Assembly: GCA_964472565.1 (NCBI GenBank)
Contig: CAYYNB010000004.1
Coordinates: 25,646 to 89,645 of the forward strand
Reading direction: 5' to 3'
DNA: 64,000 bases
Origin: DATAMF01 sp964472565
GTDB taxonomy: Bacteria; Chloroflexota; Anaerolineae; Aggregatilineales; Aggregatilineaceae
Shown piece by piece: positions 43,291 to 51,338 of the stretch; within the stretch, counting starts at the first letter, position 1, and the number at the start of each line of letters is the position of its first letter. Both the position numbers and the translations under genes were made by a program. A model generated the notes under the pieces. The model searched no databases. It worked only from the letters and a program-made list of their open reading frames with translations, and was not told the origin of the DNA.

Positions 43291-43890
43291 TTAAACTCCC
43301 GGAAGGCTTTGTTGTTCGTCGGCAAACAAAATCTGGTGTTCATCCATGTGAATAATGGTGGCAAGGGCATCCACACGCGCGCCATATTTGGTTTCCAGTG
43401 CTTCGCGTCCACCCTCAAAAGCTTTTTCGACCACAGCAACAACGCCGACCAGGGTGCAGCGCGCCTCTTTAATCATGCGGGCGAGAGCCAACAGCGTTTT
43501 ACCGGACGCGAGAAAATCGTCCACAATCAGTACGCGTTCGCCCGCAGGCAGATATTCGGCGGCAACCATCAGATTGGTCTCGCCGCCTTTGGTGTGGCTG
43601 GGGGCGGTTTCCAGGAAGATGGGGCCGTACATGGTGACGGGTTTGTGTTTACGGGCGTACACGATGGGCACGTTCAGGGCTAGCGCTGCCATTAATGCCG
43701 GGGCGATGCCGGATACTTCGGCGGTCAGAATACGGGTGGGGTTGGCGTTGCGGAAGCGGTTCGCGATTTCTTCCCCCATGGCTTTGATCAAATTGGGGTC
43801 CATCTGGTGGTTAAGGATGCCATCAATTTTTAAAATGCCATCTCCCAAATAGACACCTTCGGCACGGATACGATCTTTGAGCACCTGCAC
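43291..43890 (-). CDS. xpt: xanthine phosphoribosyltransferase
   Basis: 199 aa from a GTG at 43890, with GAGGAG 9-10 nt upstream. It carries the PRPP-binding signature VLIVDDFLASGKT and the xanthine-specific KPVTMYGPIFLETAPSHTKG segment near residue 82, as in Bacillus Xpt. It forms XMP from xanthine and PRPP, which GuaA (3 nt downstream) aminates. No purine riboswitch is visible in the roughly 110-bp leader, unlike in many Firmicutes. A strong terminator upstream (44006-44048) separates the pair from the transporter operon. Confidence 0.95.
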   Translation of the reverse strand: MQVLKDRIRAEGVYLGDGILKIDGILNHQMDPNLIKAMGEEIANRFRNANPTRILTAEVSGIAPALMAALALNVPIVYARKHKPVTMYGPIFLETAPSHTKGGETNLMVAAEYLPAGERVLIVDDFLASGKTLLALARMIKEARCTLVGVVAVVEKAFEGGREALETKYGARVDALATIIHMDEHQILFADEQQSLPGV

Positions 43891-44005
43891 AGATTTTATC
43901 TCCTCATTGTGATTCTATTTGGGGTTCTAGTTTACCGCTATGCGCCGAAAGAGAGTAGATTCTTGTACGGTTCACACAATAATATGCAGAGGATCGAAGT
44001 AAAAA

Positions 44006-44048
44006 AGTGGCTTATTTCAAATAAATGCAGATTTTGAAATAAGCCACT
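44006..44048 (-). terminator. intrinsic terminator of the purine ABC operon
   Basis: Perfect 16-bp stem (AGTGGCTTATTTCAAA / TTTGAAATAAGCCACT), 11-nt loop, with TTTTTT directly after it on the minus strand. It starts 10 nt beyond the stop of the last permease gene. Confidence 0.85.
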
Positions 44049-44058
44049 CTGGTTGTTG

Positions 44059-45603
44059 TTAGTGCTTTTCGAAGGTAGTGCCCAGGGCATGTGGCGGGGC
44101 AGCACGCAGGAAGCGGCGCACTGTAGGCCGGAAGCGTTCAGGAGTGAAGCGCACGATATTTTGCAGTACACCACTGGTGGCAAACATGAGCGTGAAGATC
44201 ATCAGGAACCAGGGAAGCATGTTGACAATCTGAGCGGGAATATCGATGGCTTCGGAGCTTTGCAGATCGATGGCAATGGTGCGGAGGCCAACGATCAAAT
44301 AGGCTCCCAGTGCAATCCGTCCGGGAAGCCACAAACCGAAGATCACAATGGCAAGGGCGATCCAGCCTTCGCCGCGCAGGTCTTCGCGCCAGCCGAGTTT
44401 GACGGAGAGGGAATATGTCGCGCCAGCCAGACCCACCAGGGAGCCGCCGAGCATGGTATAAAAGTAGCGCCAGAACTGGACACGGGTGCCGCGCGCGAAG
44501 GCGGCTTCGGGTTGTTCACCGATGCTGCGCAGGGTCAGGCCGGGGCGGGTGCGGTAGATGTAAAACCAGACCAGCACCGGCAAAAGAATGCTGATGTAGA
44601 TCAGAATATTGTGGCGAAAGAGCACCGGGCCCAAAAAAGGCAAATCTTCCAGCAGCGGGATAGGCATCTGGGGAATAGATTTGCCGGTTTCGAGATAGTG
44701 CGGTTTACCCAAAAAAACGGCTACATCGGCGGCGAGAATGGTGAGAACAAAACCTACTGCTACTTGATTCAGGCGGAGGGCAATACTCGAAAAGACCACT
44801 ATAAACGAAATGGCAGCGCCGACCAACATTGCGGCGGCAATCGCAAAAAAGAAATTTCCGGAATCGAGGACAATGGAATGAGCTGTCATGGCCGAGAGCA
44901 TGATCATACCATCGAGGGCGAGATTGGTCACGCCGGAGCGCTCGGTGATCAATTCGCCCTGGGCTGCGATCACAATGGGCGAGGCGGCACGGACAACACC
45001 GCGCAGGGTGTTGGTGATACCGCGATCAATCACCATCACGATAAGGGTGATAAAAACGGCCAGCACACCGACAATCAGAACACTCAAGAGGGTGGTCCAA
45101 AAAGCGGCCAGGACGGATTTTTTCCAGGATAGGTGATGCACTCCTTTGAGCGCTAACACCATGAGCACCAGTCCGTAGGGAATCAAGATCAAGGCGAAGG
45201 GGGGAAGCAGAAACAATCCATTGGCAAACAACAGCATGGGTGCAAGGAAGGCGGCAAAAACATAGGCGAGATCTGCATAAGTGCCTGTGCCGCCGAAAAC
45301 GGTAGCGATGATATGCGCGAGGCCCGTCACAAGGCCGAACAGGAGCACCCCCCCCAGAATCACTAAGGGGAGAACCAGCCACCGTCCCAGGTCGCTGAAG
45401 TAATCGTCTTGGGGTAGTTGGAGATCAAAAACGGTCCACTGAAGGACTGCCAGAACTGCCAGACTGACGAGCATCCAGCCGAAAGCCGGGGACAATACCG
45501 AACGAGGAGCGATCTGATCAGGCCGGATCAGCGCTTTAAGCCAAACTTGAGGCCACGATAAATTTTTTTGTTCCATAGATGTGTCTTGTCTCAAAGAAAA
45601 CAT
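44059..45603 (-). CDS. nucleoside-type ABC permease fused to a Yip1-like membrane domain
   Basis: 514 aa (an internal ATG at 45576 is an alternative start). Residues about 40-185 have five membrane segments resembling Yip1-family domains (SDLGRWLVLPLVILGGVLLFGLVTGLAHI, TYADLAYVFAAFLAPMLLF). The rest is a BPD_transp_2 permease: GVVRAASPIVIAAQGELITERSGVTNLALDGMI, then the conserved IGEQPEAAFARGTRVQFWRY. Permeases of this group are the second membrane subunit of nucleoside importers such as NupQ or YufQ. The Yip1-like fusion is unusual. It forms a channel with the permease at 45890. Confidence 0.85.
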   Translation of the reverse strand: MFSLRQDTSMEQKNLSWPQVWLKALIRPDQIAPRSVLSPAFGWMLVSLAVLAVLQWTVFDLQLPQDDYFSDLGRWLVLPLVILGGVLLFGLVTGLAHIIATVFGGTGTYADLAYVFAAFLAPMLLFANGLFLLPPFALILIPYGLVLMVLALKGVHHLSWKKSVLAAFWTTLLSVLIVGVLAVFITLIVMVIDRGITNTLRGVVRAASPIVIAAQGELITERSGVTNLALDGMIMLSAMTAHSIVLDSGNFFFAIAAAMLVGAAISFIVVFSSIALRLNQVAVGFVLTILAADVAVFLGKPHYLETGKSIPQMPIPLLEDLPFLGPVLFRHNILIYISILLPVLVWFYIYRTRPGLTLRSIGEQPEAAFARGTRVQFWRYFYTMLGGSLVGLAGATYSLSVKLGWREDLRGEGWIALAIVIFGLWLPGRIALGAYLIVGLRTIAIDLQSSEAIDIPAQIVNMLPWFLMIFTLMFATSGVLQNIVRFTPERFRPTVRRFLRAAPPHALGTTFEKH

Positions 45604-45627
45604 TCATTACGATTTGGGATGCTTAGG

Positions 45628-45704
45628 CGCGCCGATATTTTCTTTACCCCTTCTAGCAGGGAAGGGGAGCCAACCCGGGTAGGCACAGGGTAATTATTTT
45701 CTTG
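45628..45704 (+). repeat. dispersed intergenic repeat, copy 3
   Basis: Starts CGCGCCGATATTTTCTTTACC and ends CAGGGTAATTATTTTCTTG, with an internal inverted repeat (CCCCTTC / GAAGGGG). Its 3' end overlaps the last codons and the stop of the DUF4177-like gene. Confidence 0.7.
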
Positions 45705-45915
45705 CCCTAAATGTCACCATAACCTCGATATCAGACACCCAAGCCATGTTAAAAAGTTCCCAGCCCTGTGTTGCATAAGCATTCAACTGCTGGGTGATGG
45801 ACTTGCCCGCCCAGTTTAAAATTTCCGGGCGGGGAGTAGTATCGGGAAAGTCCAATGCGCCGGATATATAAACGGTCAGGTATTCCCAATTAGGTTCGGG
45901 CGACTTCGTCATCAT
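45694..45915 (-). CDS. small DUF4177-like protein
   Basis: 73 aa, starting 26 nt inside the 3' end of the upstream permease gene (ATGATG; the second ATG is also possible). The sequence NWEYLTVYISGALDF... and LNAYATQGWELFNMAWVSD matches the short two-strand/helix pattern of DUF4177 proteins (WEY at the start, LN-GWEL near the end). Function unknown. Its final residues (ARK) and the TAA are supplied by the dispersed repeat (45628-45704), so the C-terminus may have been reshaped by repeat insertion. It lies between two permease genes of the purine importer. Confidence 0.6.
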   Translation of the reverse strand: MMTKSPEPNWEYLTVYISGALDFPDTTPRPEILNWAGKSITQQLNAYATQGWELFNMAWVSDIEVMVTFRARK

Positions 45916-47341
45916 CCATTACCTGAATATGACGCGGCGCAAAAAAACGATTACGCACACCAAAGGCCAGTACGACGAGCAGCACCAGGGTGCTTTGCAG
46001 CACTTGGACGAGTGAACGGTCAATTTTGATAGGCGGGGTGGCCCAGTTGAAACCGTTTTCTACGCTCTCGCCACCTTTGGACAGCACCGCAAAGACAAAG
46101 GATACCAGCGGCGTCAGGATGATAGACATGGACGCCAGCAGCACCACCAGAATCGCCAGAAAGCCAAGCCCGCCAGACGGGTTAGCGGTCAATTTGGCGC
46201 GAACTTCGAATGGTCCCATGACGCGGAAAGCTCCGGCCAGACCCGCCAGCGCACCGCACATCGCCATCGCCAAGATGATATTCCGCTCAGTGTGAATACC
46301 TCGCAGATAGGCGGACTTGATATTCTTGCCCATTGCACGGAGTTCCAGACCCCAGCGCGAAATATACATAATCAGCGCCACGACGATAAAAGCGCCCACC
46401 GTGATGTATATCGTCGTCAGGCTCAGGTGGCGGTGTTCGTTATAGGGGACCAGCCGCGCAATAGGGGCGAAGATCGCGGTTTCGGTGGCGCGGCTGCCGG
46501 TGGGCTGCCAGGGACCGCCATTCGAAATCAGATACATGTTAAAGGTCTGAGCGACGAAATTGAGGGCGACACCACCGAAAATCTCGTTCACGCCGCCGCG
46601 TGTTTTTAGCACGGCGGCAACCCCAGCCCACAGCCCTCCGGCCAACGCACCAAAAACGAAGCAGAGCAGGAGGATCATAGTATGGCCGAGGCCGAGATCG
46701 ATCTGCGGGGCGGCATCGACAGTCCCGGCGAAGAGGCGGACAGCCCAGGTTGCACCAATCGCACCCATGATGACCTGGCCTTCCACGCCGATATTCCACA
46801 GGCCGGAATTGTAGGTCAACACGAGACCAAAGGAGGTGATAGCCAGGGGCATCCAGAAGGCGGCAACGTCGGCGCGATTGATGGCACTTGCCAATGTGCC
46901 ATCGTAGAGGTAATCCCAGGCAAGCTGGGGATCGGCATTCTGGGATTGCAGAATCAGGATGATGATGGCAATCGCAGCGACCACACCATAGACAGGTACC
47001 AGGGCTGTCGGCAGAATGTCGAGCAGATTTGCCACAAACAGATCACGGCGCGTGCGCGGGCGTCGGCCACCCTCCAGGCGAAGCGCCCAGATCCATAACG
47101 GTAGCAGCAGCAGAATAACACCTGGAATACCCAAAACAATTCGGGCGGTGGTGTTTGCGGGGGCAACGCTCCAGAATGGCAGGAGTAGGACTGTGCCGGC
47201 GGCACCCATGATGGCACCGACAAGCACCCCTTCCTGCATACGTCGCTCTTTTTGACGATAGAGCAGCGGCGTGACTATCGCGCCGAGGATGGCTCCGATA
47301 ATAATCCAAATTACAATCCAAAGTAGTGTCGTATCATTCAT
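45890..47341 (-). CDS. nucleoside-type ABC permease with extended N-terminus
   Basis: 483 aa. The first about 120 residues hold three or four hydrophobic segments (LLWIVIWIIIGAILGAIVTPLLY, GVLVGAIMGAAGTVLLLPF, GVILLLLPLWIWAL) not found in standard subunits. The BPD_transp_2 domain follows: MPLAITSFGLVLTYNSGLWNIGVEGQVIMGA, KTRGGVNEIFGGVALNFVAQ, and LRAMGKNIKSAYLRGIHTERNI. It corresponds to the YufP/NupP-type subunit of nucleoside importers and starts 4 nt after the ATPase stop. Confidence 0.86.
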   Translation of the reverse strand: MNDTTLLWIVIWIIIGAILGAIVTPLLYRQKERRMQEGVLVGAIMGAAGTVLLLPFWSVAPANTTARIVLGIPGVILLLLPLWIWALRLEGGRRPRTRRDLFVANLLDILPTALVPVYGVVAAIAIIILILQSQNADPQLAWDYLYDGTLASAINRADVAAFWMPLAITSFGLVLTYNSGLWNIGVEGQVIMGAIGATWAVRLFAGTVDAAPQIDLGLGHTMILLLCFVFGALAGGLWAGVAAVLKTRGGVNEIFGGVALNFVAQTFNMYLISNGGPWQPTGSRATETAIFAPIARLVPYNEHRHLSLTTIYITVGAFIVVALIMYISRWGLELRAMGKNIKSAYLRGIHTERNIILAMAMCGALAGLAGAFRVMGPFEVRAKLTANPSGGLGFLAILVVLLASMSIILTPLVSFVFAVLSKGGESVENGFNWATPPIKIDRSLVQVLQSTLVLLVVLAFGVRNRFFAPRHIQVMDDDEVART

Positions 47342-47345
47342 AAGG

Positions 47346-49823
47346 TTATGCGTAACCGCCGATTAATTTGCCTAAGTAATCTGCTGTCATGTCTTCCGCT
47401 TTATCGACTGTGGTGACGCGGCCACCGAAAAAGACGAGGATGCGGTCACTATAGGCGACGATCTCATCAAGTTCGGCGGAAATAAAGACAATGGCGGTGC
47501 CGTCGGCGAGGCGTTTTAGTAACTGTTCCCAAATATACAAGGCACTCTCAACATCCAGGCCGCGTGTGGGGTGTTCCAGCAGCAACAGGCGGAGATTGGC
47601 GGGAAGCAGAGCCAGGGCAAAACGCTGCTGATTGCCGCCAGACAGCGTTTGGATGGGACTGCTGGGACGACCTTTTACATTAAATCGTTTGATGCGTTCG
47701 GCAGTGATGGCGCGAGCGTGCTGCCAGTTGCGGATGGCTATATAGGCGGCGGAGAAAGGCGATAAGCGCAACCAATTTAATTCGATTTGCGAGGGCAGGG
47801 TGAGCGCAAGATGCTGAGTCAGGGTCATGCCGCCAATCAGACCTTCTTCGAGGCGTCCGGCAGGTAAAAAGGCAACTCCGGCTTCGACAAACTTATGATA
47901 GGAGTGCCCGGTCATGGTGTGACTATCGACCTGAACGGTGCCGCCGAAGGGATGGAGCAGCCCGGTACAAACGCGAATAAATTCACCCTGACCGCTGCCA
48001 TCCAACCCGGCGAGACCCACGACTTCACTATTGCAGGCGTCTAACGAGACATCTTCGACGGTCAAACGACGGCTGGCGACCGAGATATTTCTCGCAGACA
48101 GGGCGGTGATTTTGGTTGCCTGCGGGATATAAGGAATATCGACGATCTGCGCGGCGCGGCGGAAATCGAGCGGGAAGATCATGCCGAAGAGTGCCAGAAA
48201 AGCGATCCAATATCCCGGTCCGATCTGGCTAAAATTGGCTGTGGCACCCAGGCTGGTAAAGGCAATAAAGAAGGCCAGGAGATAGATTTCGGCTGTGATA
48301 ACCAGGATGCTTTGTCCCCAACTCACCAATTTCAGTGGGCGGCGGCTCCAAAGCGCCAGGGTAATGAAACCGAATGCCGCAAGGGGAATGATCCATAAGG
48401 CGAGATACCAGCCTGTTCCGATGGAAGTGGGCTGGTAGGCTTTCAGGCCGACTTCCTTCAGGAACCACAAATTATTGGGAACGATGGAGAAAGTGACAGG
48501 CTCGGTAAGCTGCGGATTCTGAAATGAAATGGATTGGAGCGTGCGTCCAGCTTCTTTCGGCAAAACCCAGAAACCGTCCTCTTGGGCGAGGGGGGTTGTA
48601 TCCCAAAAGGCAAAACTGGCGATCTGAATGTTGTCATCGTCGGTGGGCAGCAGTTTCACCGTGTCGAGCGCCCACCCACTCACCGGGTCGCCATTTGGAT
48701 CAACGATTTTCCATTCGGTACCGTCTTTGACGATGATCCACTGCTCATCTTTTTCGATGATGGGGCGGGTCTGGCCTTCTTTGCGGACATGGAATTCAGC
48801 CGCATACTGTACAGCGGAAATCTGCCAGTCGTCCTGCAAATTGAGTAGGTAAGTTCGAGATTCTTCCAGGTCATCCTGCTGCACGAGTGCGGGCTGCATC
48901 AGTTTGGTGTCGGGACCGTCCAGAAGGACGCTCAACCCGGAGACTTTACCGGACTGTGTGCCGACCCAGGGGGGCAGCACAAAAGCCAGCAACAGGATCA
49001 CCGCGCAGGCCACACCGAGCCATTCCACACGGGAAAGCCATTGGGATGGAGCTGGTGGGGGAACTCGATCTGCTTCGGTGGTAAAGCGGACGGGTTGGCG
49101 TTCCTGACGGGCCAGCACTTTGCCAAACATCAACGCGACGAGATCATCAACACGGCAGGGAATCTCCTGATGGCCGACGTATTGGCCGCGCCGAAGCACA
49201 AACGCCTCGTTGCACAATTCGATCACGTCTTCGAGCTTGTGCGACACAAGGATGATGGTCATGTCGTCGTCCTGAGCCAGCGATTTCAGGACGTTGAACA
49301 GAGCGGATTTTTGCTCGGCTGAAATACCGGTAGTGGGTTCGTCCATGACCAGCACGCGGACGTTGAGCGAGAGCAGGCGTAGAATCTCTAGCTGTTGGCG
49401 CTCGCCAATAGTCAGGTTATCCACGTAAGCATGGGGATCGAGATTAAAGCCGAAGCGTTCGGTTAAGGCAAGTAACTGCTGACGGGCTGCTTCTCGATCT
49501 GGGAATACGCTACCGGGACGTCCCGCAATGAAATTATCCAGCACGGTAAAGGGCGGAAAGTCGAGCGGATCCTGATAGAGCATGCCGATGCCCTGTTCAA
49601 TCGCATCGGTGGGGGCATCAAGTTGGAGGACTTGTCCATCAACAACTACTTCACCGCTGTCGGCAGCCTGGTAGCCGGACATGATTTTCATCAGGGTACT
49701 TTTGCCCGCGCCGTTTTCACCTAAAATTGCGTAGATGCGACCCGGTTCAAACGTAAGAGAAATATCGTGGTTGGCTTTGACTCGTCCAAAAGTTTTTGAA
49801 ATATGGTTTAATTCAACACGCAT
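47346..49823 (-). CDS. double-NBD ABC ATPase with a membrane/extracytoplasmic domain inserted
   Basis: 825 aa, about 300 longer than usual nucleoside ABC ATPases. NBD1 (1-240): Walker A GENGAGKST (35-43), signature LTIGERQQLEIL, Walker B VRVLVMDEPTTG. Then four hydrophobic segments (about 267-287, 471-492, 504-525, 534-552) with a roughly 180-residue soluble loop between the first two. NBD2 (575-825): degenerate Walker A GLDGSGQGEF without lysine, as in RbsA-like second domains, LSGGNQQRFALA, and LLLLEHPTRGLDV. It energises the two permeases and receives purine nucleosides from the BMP protein. The inserted domain is the striking part. Confidence 0.88.
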   Translation of the reverse strand: MRVELNHISKTFGRVKANHDISLTFEPGRIYAILGENGAGKSTLMKIMSGYQAADSGEVVVDGQVLQLDAPTDAIEQGIGMLYQDPLDFPPFTVLDNFIAGRPGSVFPDREAARQQLLALTERFGFNLDPHAYVDNLTIGERQQLEILRLLSLNVRVLVMDEPTTGISAEQKSALFNVLKSLAQDDDMTIILVSHKLEDVIELCNEAFVLRRGQYVGHQEIPCRVDDLVALMFGKVLARQERQPVRFTTEADRVPPPAPSQWLSRVEWLGVACAVILLLAFVLPPWVGTQSGKVSGLSVLLDGPDTKLMQPALVQQDDLEESRTYLLNLQDDWQISAVQYAAEFHVRKEGQTRPIIEKDEQWIIVKDGTEWKIVDPNGDPVSGWALDTVKLLPTDDDNIQIASFAFWDTTPLAQEDGFWVLPKEAGRTLQSISFQNPQLTEPVTFSIVPNNLWFLKEVGLKAYQPTSIGTGWYLALWIIPLAAFGFITLALWSRRPLKLVSWGQSILVITAEIYLLAFFIAFTSLGATANFSQIGPGYWIAFLALFGMIFPLDFRRAAQIVDIPYIPQATKITALSARNISVASRRLTVEDVSLDACNSEVVGLAGLDGSGQGEFIRVCTGLLHPFGGTVQVDSHTMTGHSYHKFVEAGVAFLPAGRLEEGLIGGMTLTQHLALTLPSQIELNWLRLSPFSAAYIAIRNWQHARAITAERIKRFNVKGRPSSPIQTLSGGNQQRFALALLPANLRLLLLEHPTRGLDVESALYIWEQLLKRLADGTAIVFISAELDEIVAYSDRILVFFGGRVTTVDKAEDMTADYLGKLIGGYA

Positions 49824-49846
49824 AAGGTTCTCGATATCTATAATTG

Positions 49847-49871
49847 AAGGGGCGTACTCAATACGCCCCTT
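49847..49871 (-). terminator. hairpin between the BMP gene and the ATPase gene
   Basis: Perfect 10-bp stem (AAGGGGCGTA / TACGCCCCTT) with 5-nt loop, after the BMP stop. It probably attenuates read-through into the ATPase gene so that binding protein is made in excess. Confidence 0.65.
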
Positions 49872-49890
49872 TTGTTATAACCGAACCGTG

Positions 49891-51138
49891 TTATTGGGTC
49901 GAACCCGTGACGCCTTCGAGTAGTTGAGGCGGCGTGACTTCTTCGGGACTCATGGCTTCGTCGGCATTGGCAGCCTGGAACCAGATTTGCTTTTCAGTCG
50001 CGACCTGGCCTTCTTCCAGGAAGACATCCCCACTTTGGAAAGTCAGAGGGCCGGTCCAGAGGTTGAGACCGCCTTCTTCTCCCAACGCGCCTGCGGCAAG
50101 CGCTGCGATGAATTCATCGAGCGTGGCTTTATCTTCATCGGTCAGTCCATCACCGTAGACATAGCCTACCGCGCTGGTATCGGGATTGTTGATGTCGGTC
50201 CAGTCGGGGGCGTTCCAGTCCCAGGATTGAGTCCAGGTGCCATCCATGACGGCCTGGACAGTCTTGGCATACTGCGGACCCCAGTTGAAGTAGGGTGTAC
50301 CGAGGCAGATTTCGGGCGCATCAGCGCAGCCATCTTCATAGTCGTAGGGGATCGCCCAAACTGATTGGCCTTCTGCTGCGCGCTGGCTGGCTACCACAAT
50401 TGCTTCGGTGGTATCGATACCAGAGATTACGACATCCGCGCCGCCATCCAGGAAGGTGTTAACAACGACGGTGGGATCGAGGGTGACGCCGGGAATGTTG
50501 AACCAGAAGCCAATCCAGACAACTTCAAACTTGAGGTCGGCGGGATCCAGACCGCGATAGTTCTGGTAGCAATATTTTGCGCCCAGATAGACCGAGTTGA
50601 CCAGACGGGTGGTTTCGGGGTCTACCAGTGGACCGACGTAGGAAATGGAACCGGTTTGGGTCTTTAGAGCAGCAGCGCACCCGGCGATCATCTTGCCGTA
50701 TTCCATCTGCCCCATGAAGTTGCCTGCATTTTCAGGAGCGAGGCCCCACAATGCATCATCACCAGAGACATTGATAAAGGTAATTTCAGGGAATTTGGCC
50801 GCGACAACGGTAGTATCTACTTCAAAGTCCGCCGAGGTCGTGAGGATCAACTTTGCGCCTTGATCAACCATATCCTGTACCGCCTGGTCCAGGGTGGTTT
50901 CGGGGCGATCGGCTGAGTTTAGGCTTTCGAGAAACAGCATCTTTGCGCCGGGAACATGTTCTTCTACATACAGACCGGCTTGATAATGAGCTTCGCTCCA
51001 ACCATGATCGTCCTTGGGGCCGACCAAGATTACGCCAAAGGGAAACTCATCCTGCGCGGCAGCACGCGGGGATACGCTGGTTAGACCACCCATCACCACC
51101 GCTACCAAAAGCAGAAAAACCGACAGCTTTTTGAACAT
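49891..51138 (-). CDS. BMP-family nucleoside-binding protein
   Basis: 415 aa with a signal peptide (about 1-28) and no lipobox cysteine visible. Family features: FGVILVGPKDDHGWSEAHYQAG, then NVSGDDALWGLAPENAGNFMGQMEYGKMIAGCAA and GGADVVISGIDTTEAIVVASQ. BMP proteins such as PnrA/NupN bind purine nucleosides. The start follows an AACGAGGAGAGCAAG ribosome site. It is the first gene of the importer operon. The palindrome at 51172-51190 lies 34 nt upstream of the ATG. Confidence 0.9.
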   Translation of the reverse strand: MFKKLSVFLLLVAVVMGGLTSVSPRAAAQDEFPFGVILVGPKDDHGWSEAHYQAGLYVEEHVPGAKMLFLESLNSADRPETTLDQAVQDMVDQGAKLILTTSADFEVDTTVVAAKFPEITFINVSGDDALWGLAPENAGNFMGQMEYGKMIAGCAAALKTQTGSISYVGPLVDPETTRLVNSVYLGAKYCYQNYRGLDPADLKFEVVWIGFWFNIPGVTLDPTVVVNTFLDGGADVVISGIDTTEAIVVASQRAAEGQSVWAIPYDYEDGCADAPEICLGTPYFNWGPQYAKTVQAVMDGTWTQSWDWNAPDWTDINNPDTSAVGYVYGDGLTDEDKATLDEFIAALAAGALGEEGGLNLWTGPLTFQSGDVFLEEGQVATEKQIWFQAANADEAMSPEEVTPPQLLEGVTGSTQ

Positions 51139-51171
51139 CTTGCTCTCCTCGTTAAAGACTAACTAAGGGGT

Positions 51172-51190
51172 TCACAGTAAACTACTGTGA
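51172..51190. promoter_or_regulatory. palindrome upstream of the purine importer operon
   Basis: TCACAGTA-AAC-TACTGTGA, perfect 8-bp arms, 34-52 nt upstream of the BMP start. It could be an operator or a leader hairpin; no regulator gene is adjacent. Confidence 0.4.
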
Positions 51191-51301
51191 CCACCAGTGT
51201 AGTGAGAAATCGAACGGAATGCAAACCATCCGTAATGTCAAAATCCACAAGCTGGTTTGGATAATTTGTAGGAAATAGAAGATGGAATTTAGGAGAAATG
51301 G

Positions 51302-51331
51302 CAGGGGCAACACCCACCTGGTGCGCCCCTG
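51302..51331 (-). terminator. hairpin downstream of ade
   Basis: CAGGGGC / GCCCCTG outer stem enclosing an inner CACC / GGTG stem, 8-37 nt after the ade stop. No T-run. It suggests that ade ends before the importer operon. Confidence 0.5.
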
Positions 51332-51338
51332 ACAGCTA

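Noticed and set aside
43891..44005. Purine riboswitch before xpt
   Set aside because: I looked for the conserved three-way-junction loops of purine riboswitches in the leader and found none; the leader is only about 110 nt beyond the upstream terminator.
44053..45132. 359-codon plus-strand frame
   Set aside because: Antisense to the nucleoside permease gene; its product is composed of charged and glycine-rich sequence typical of reverse-read membrane-protein codons.
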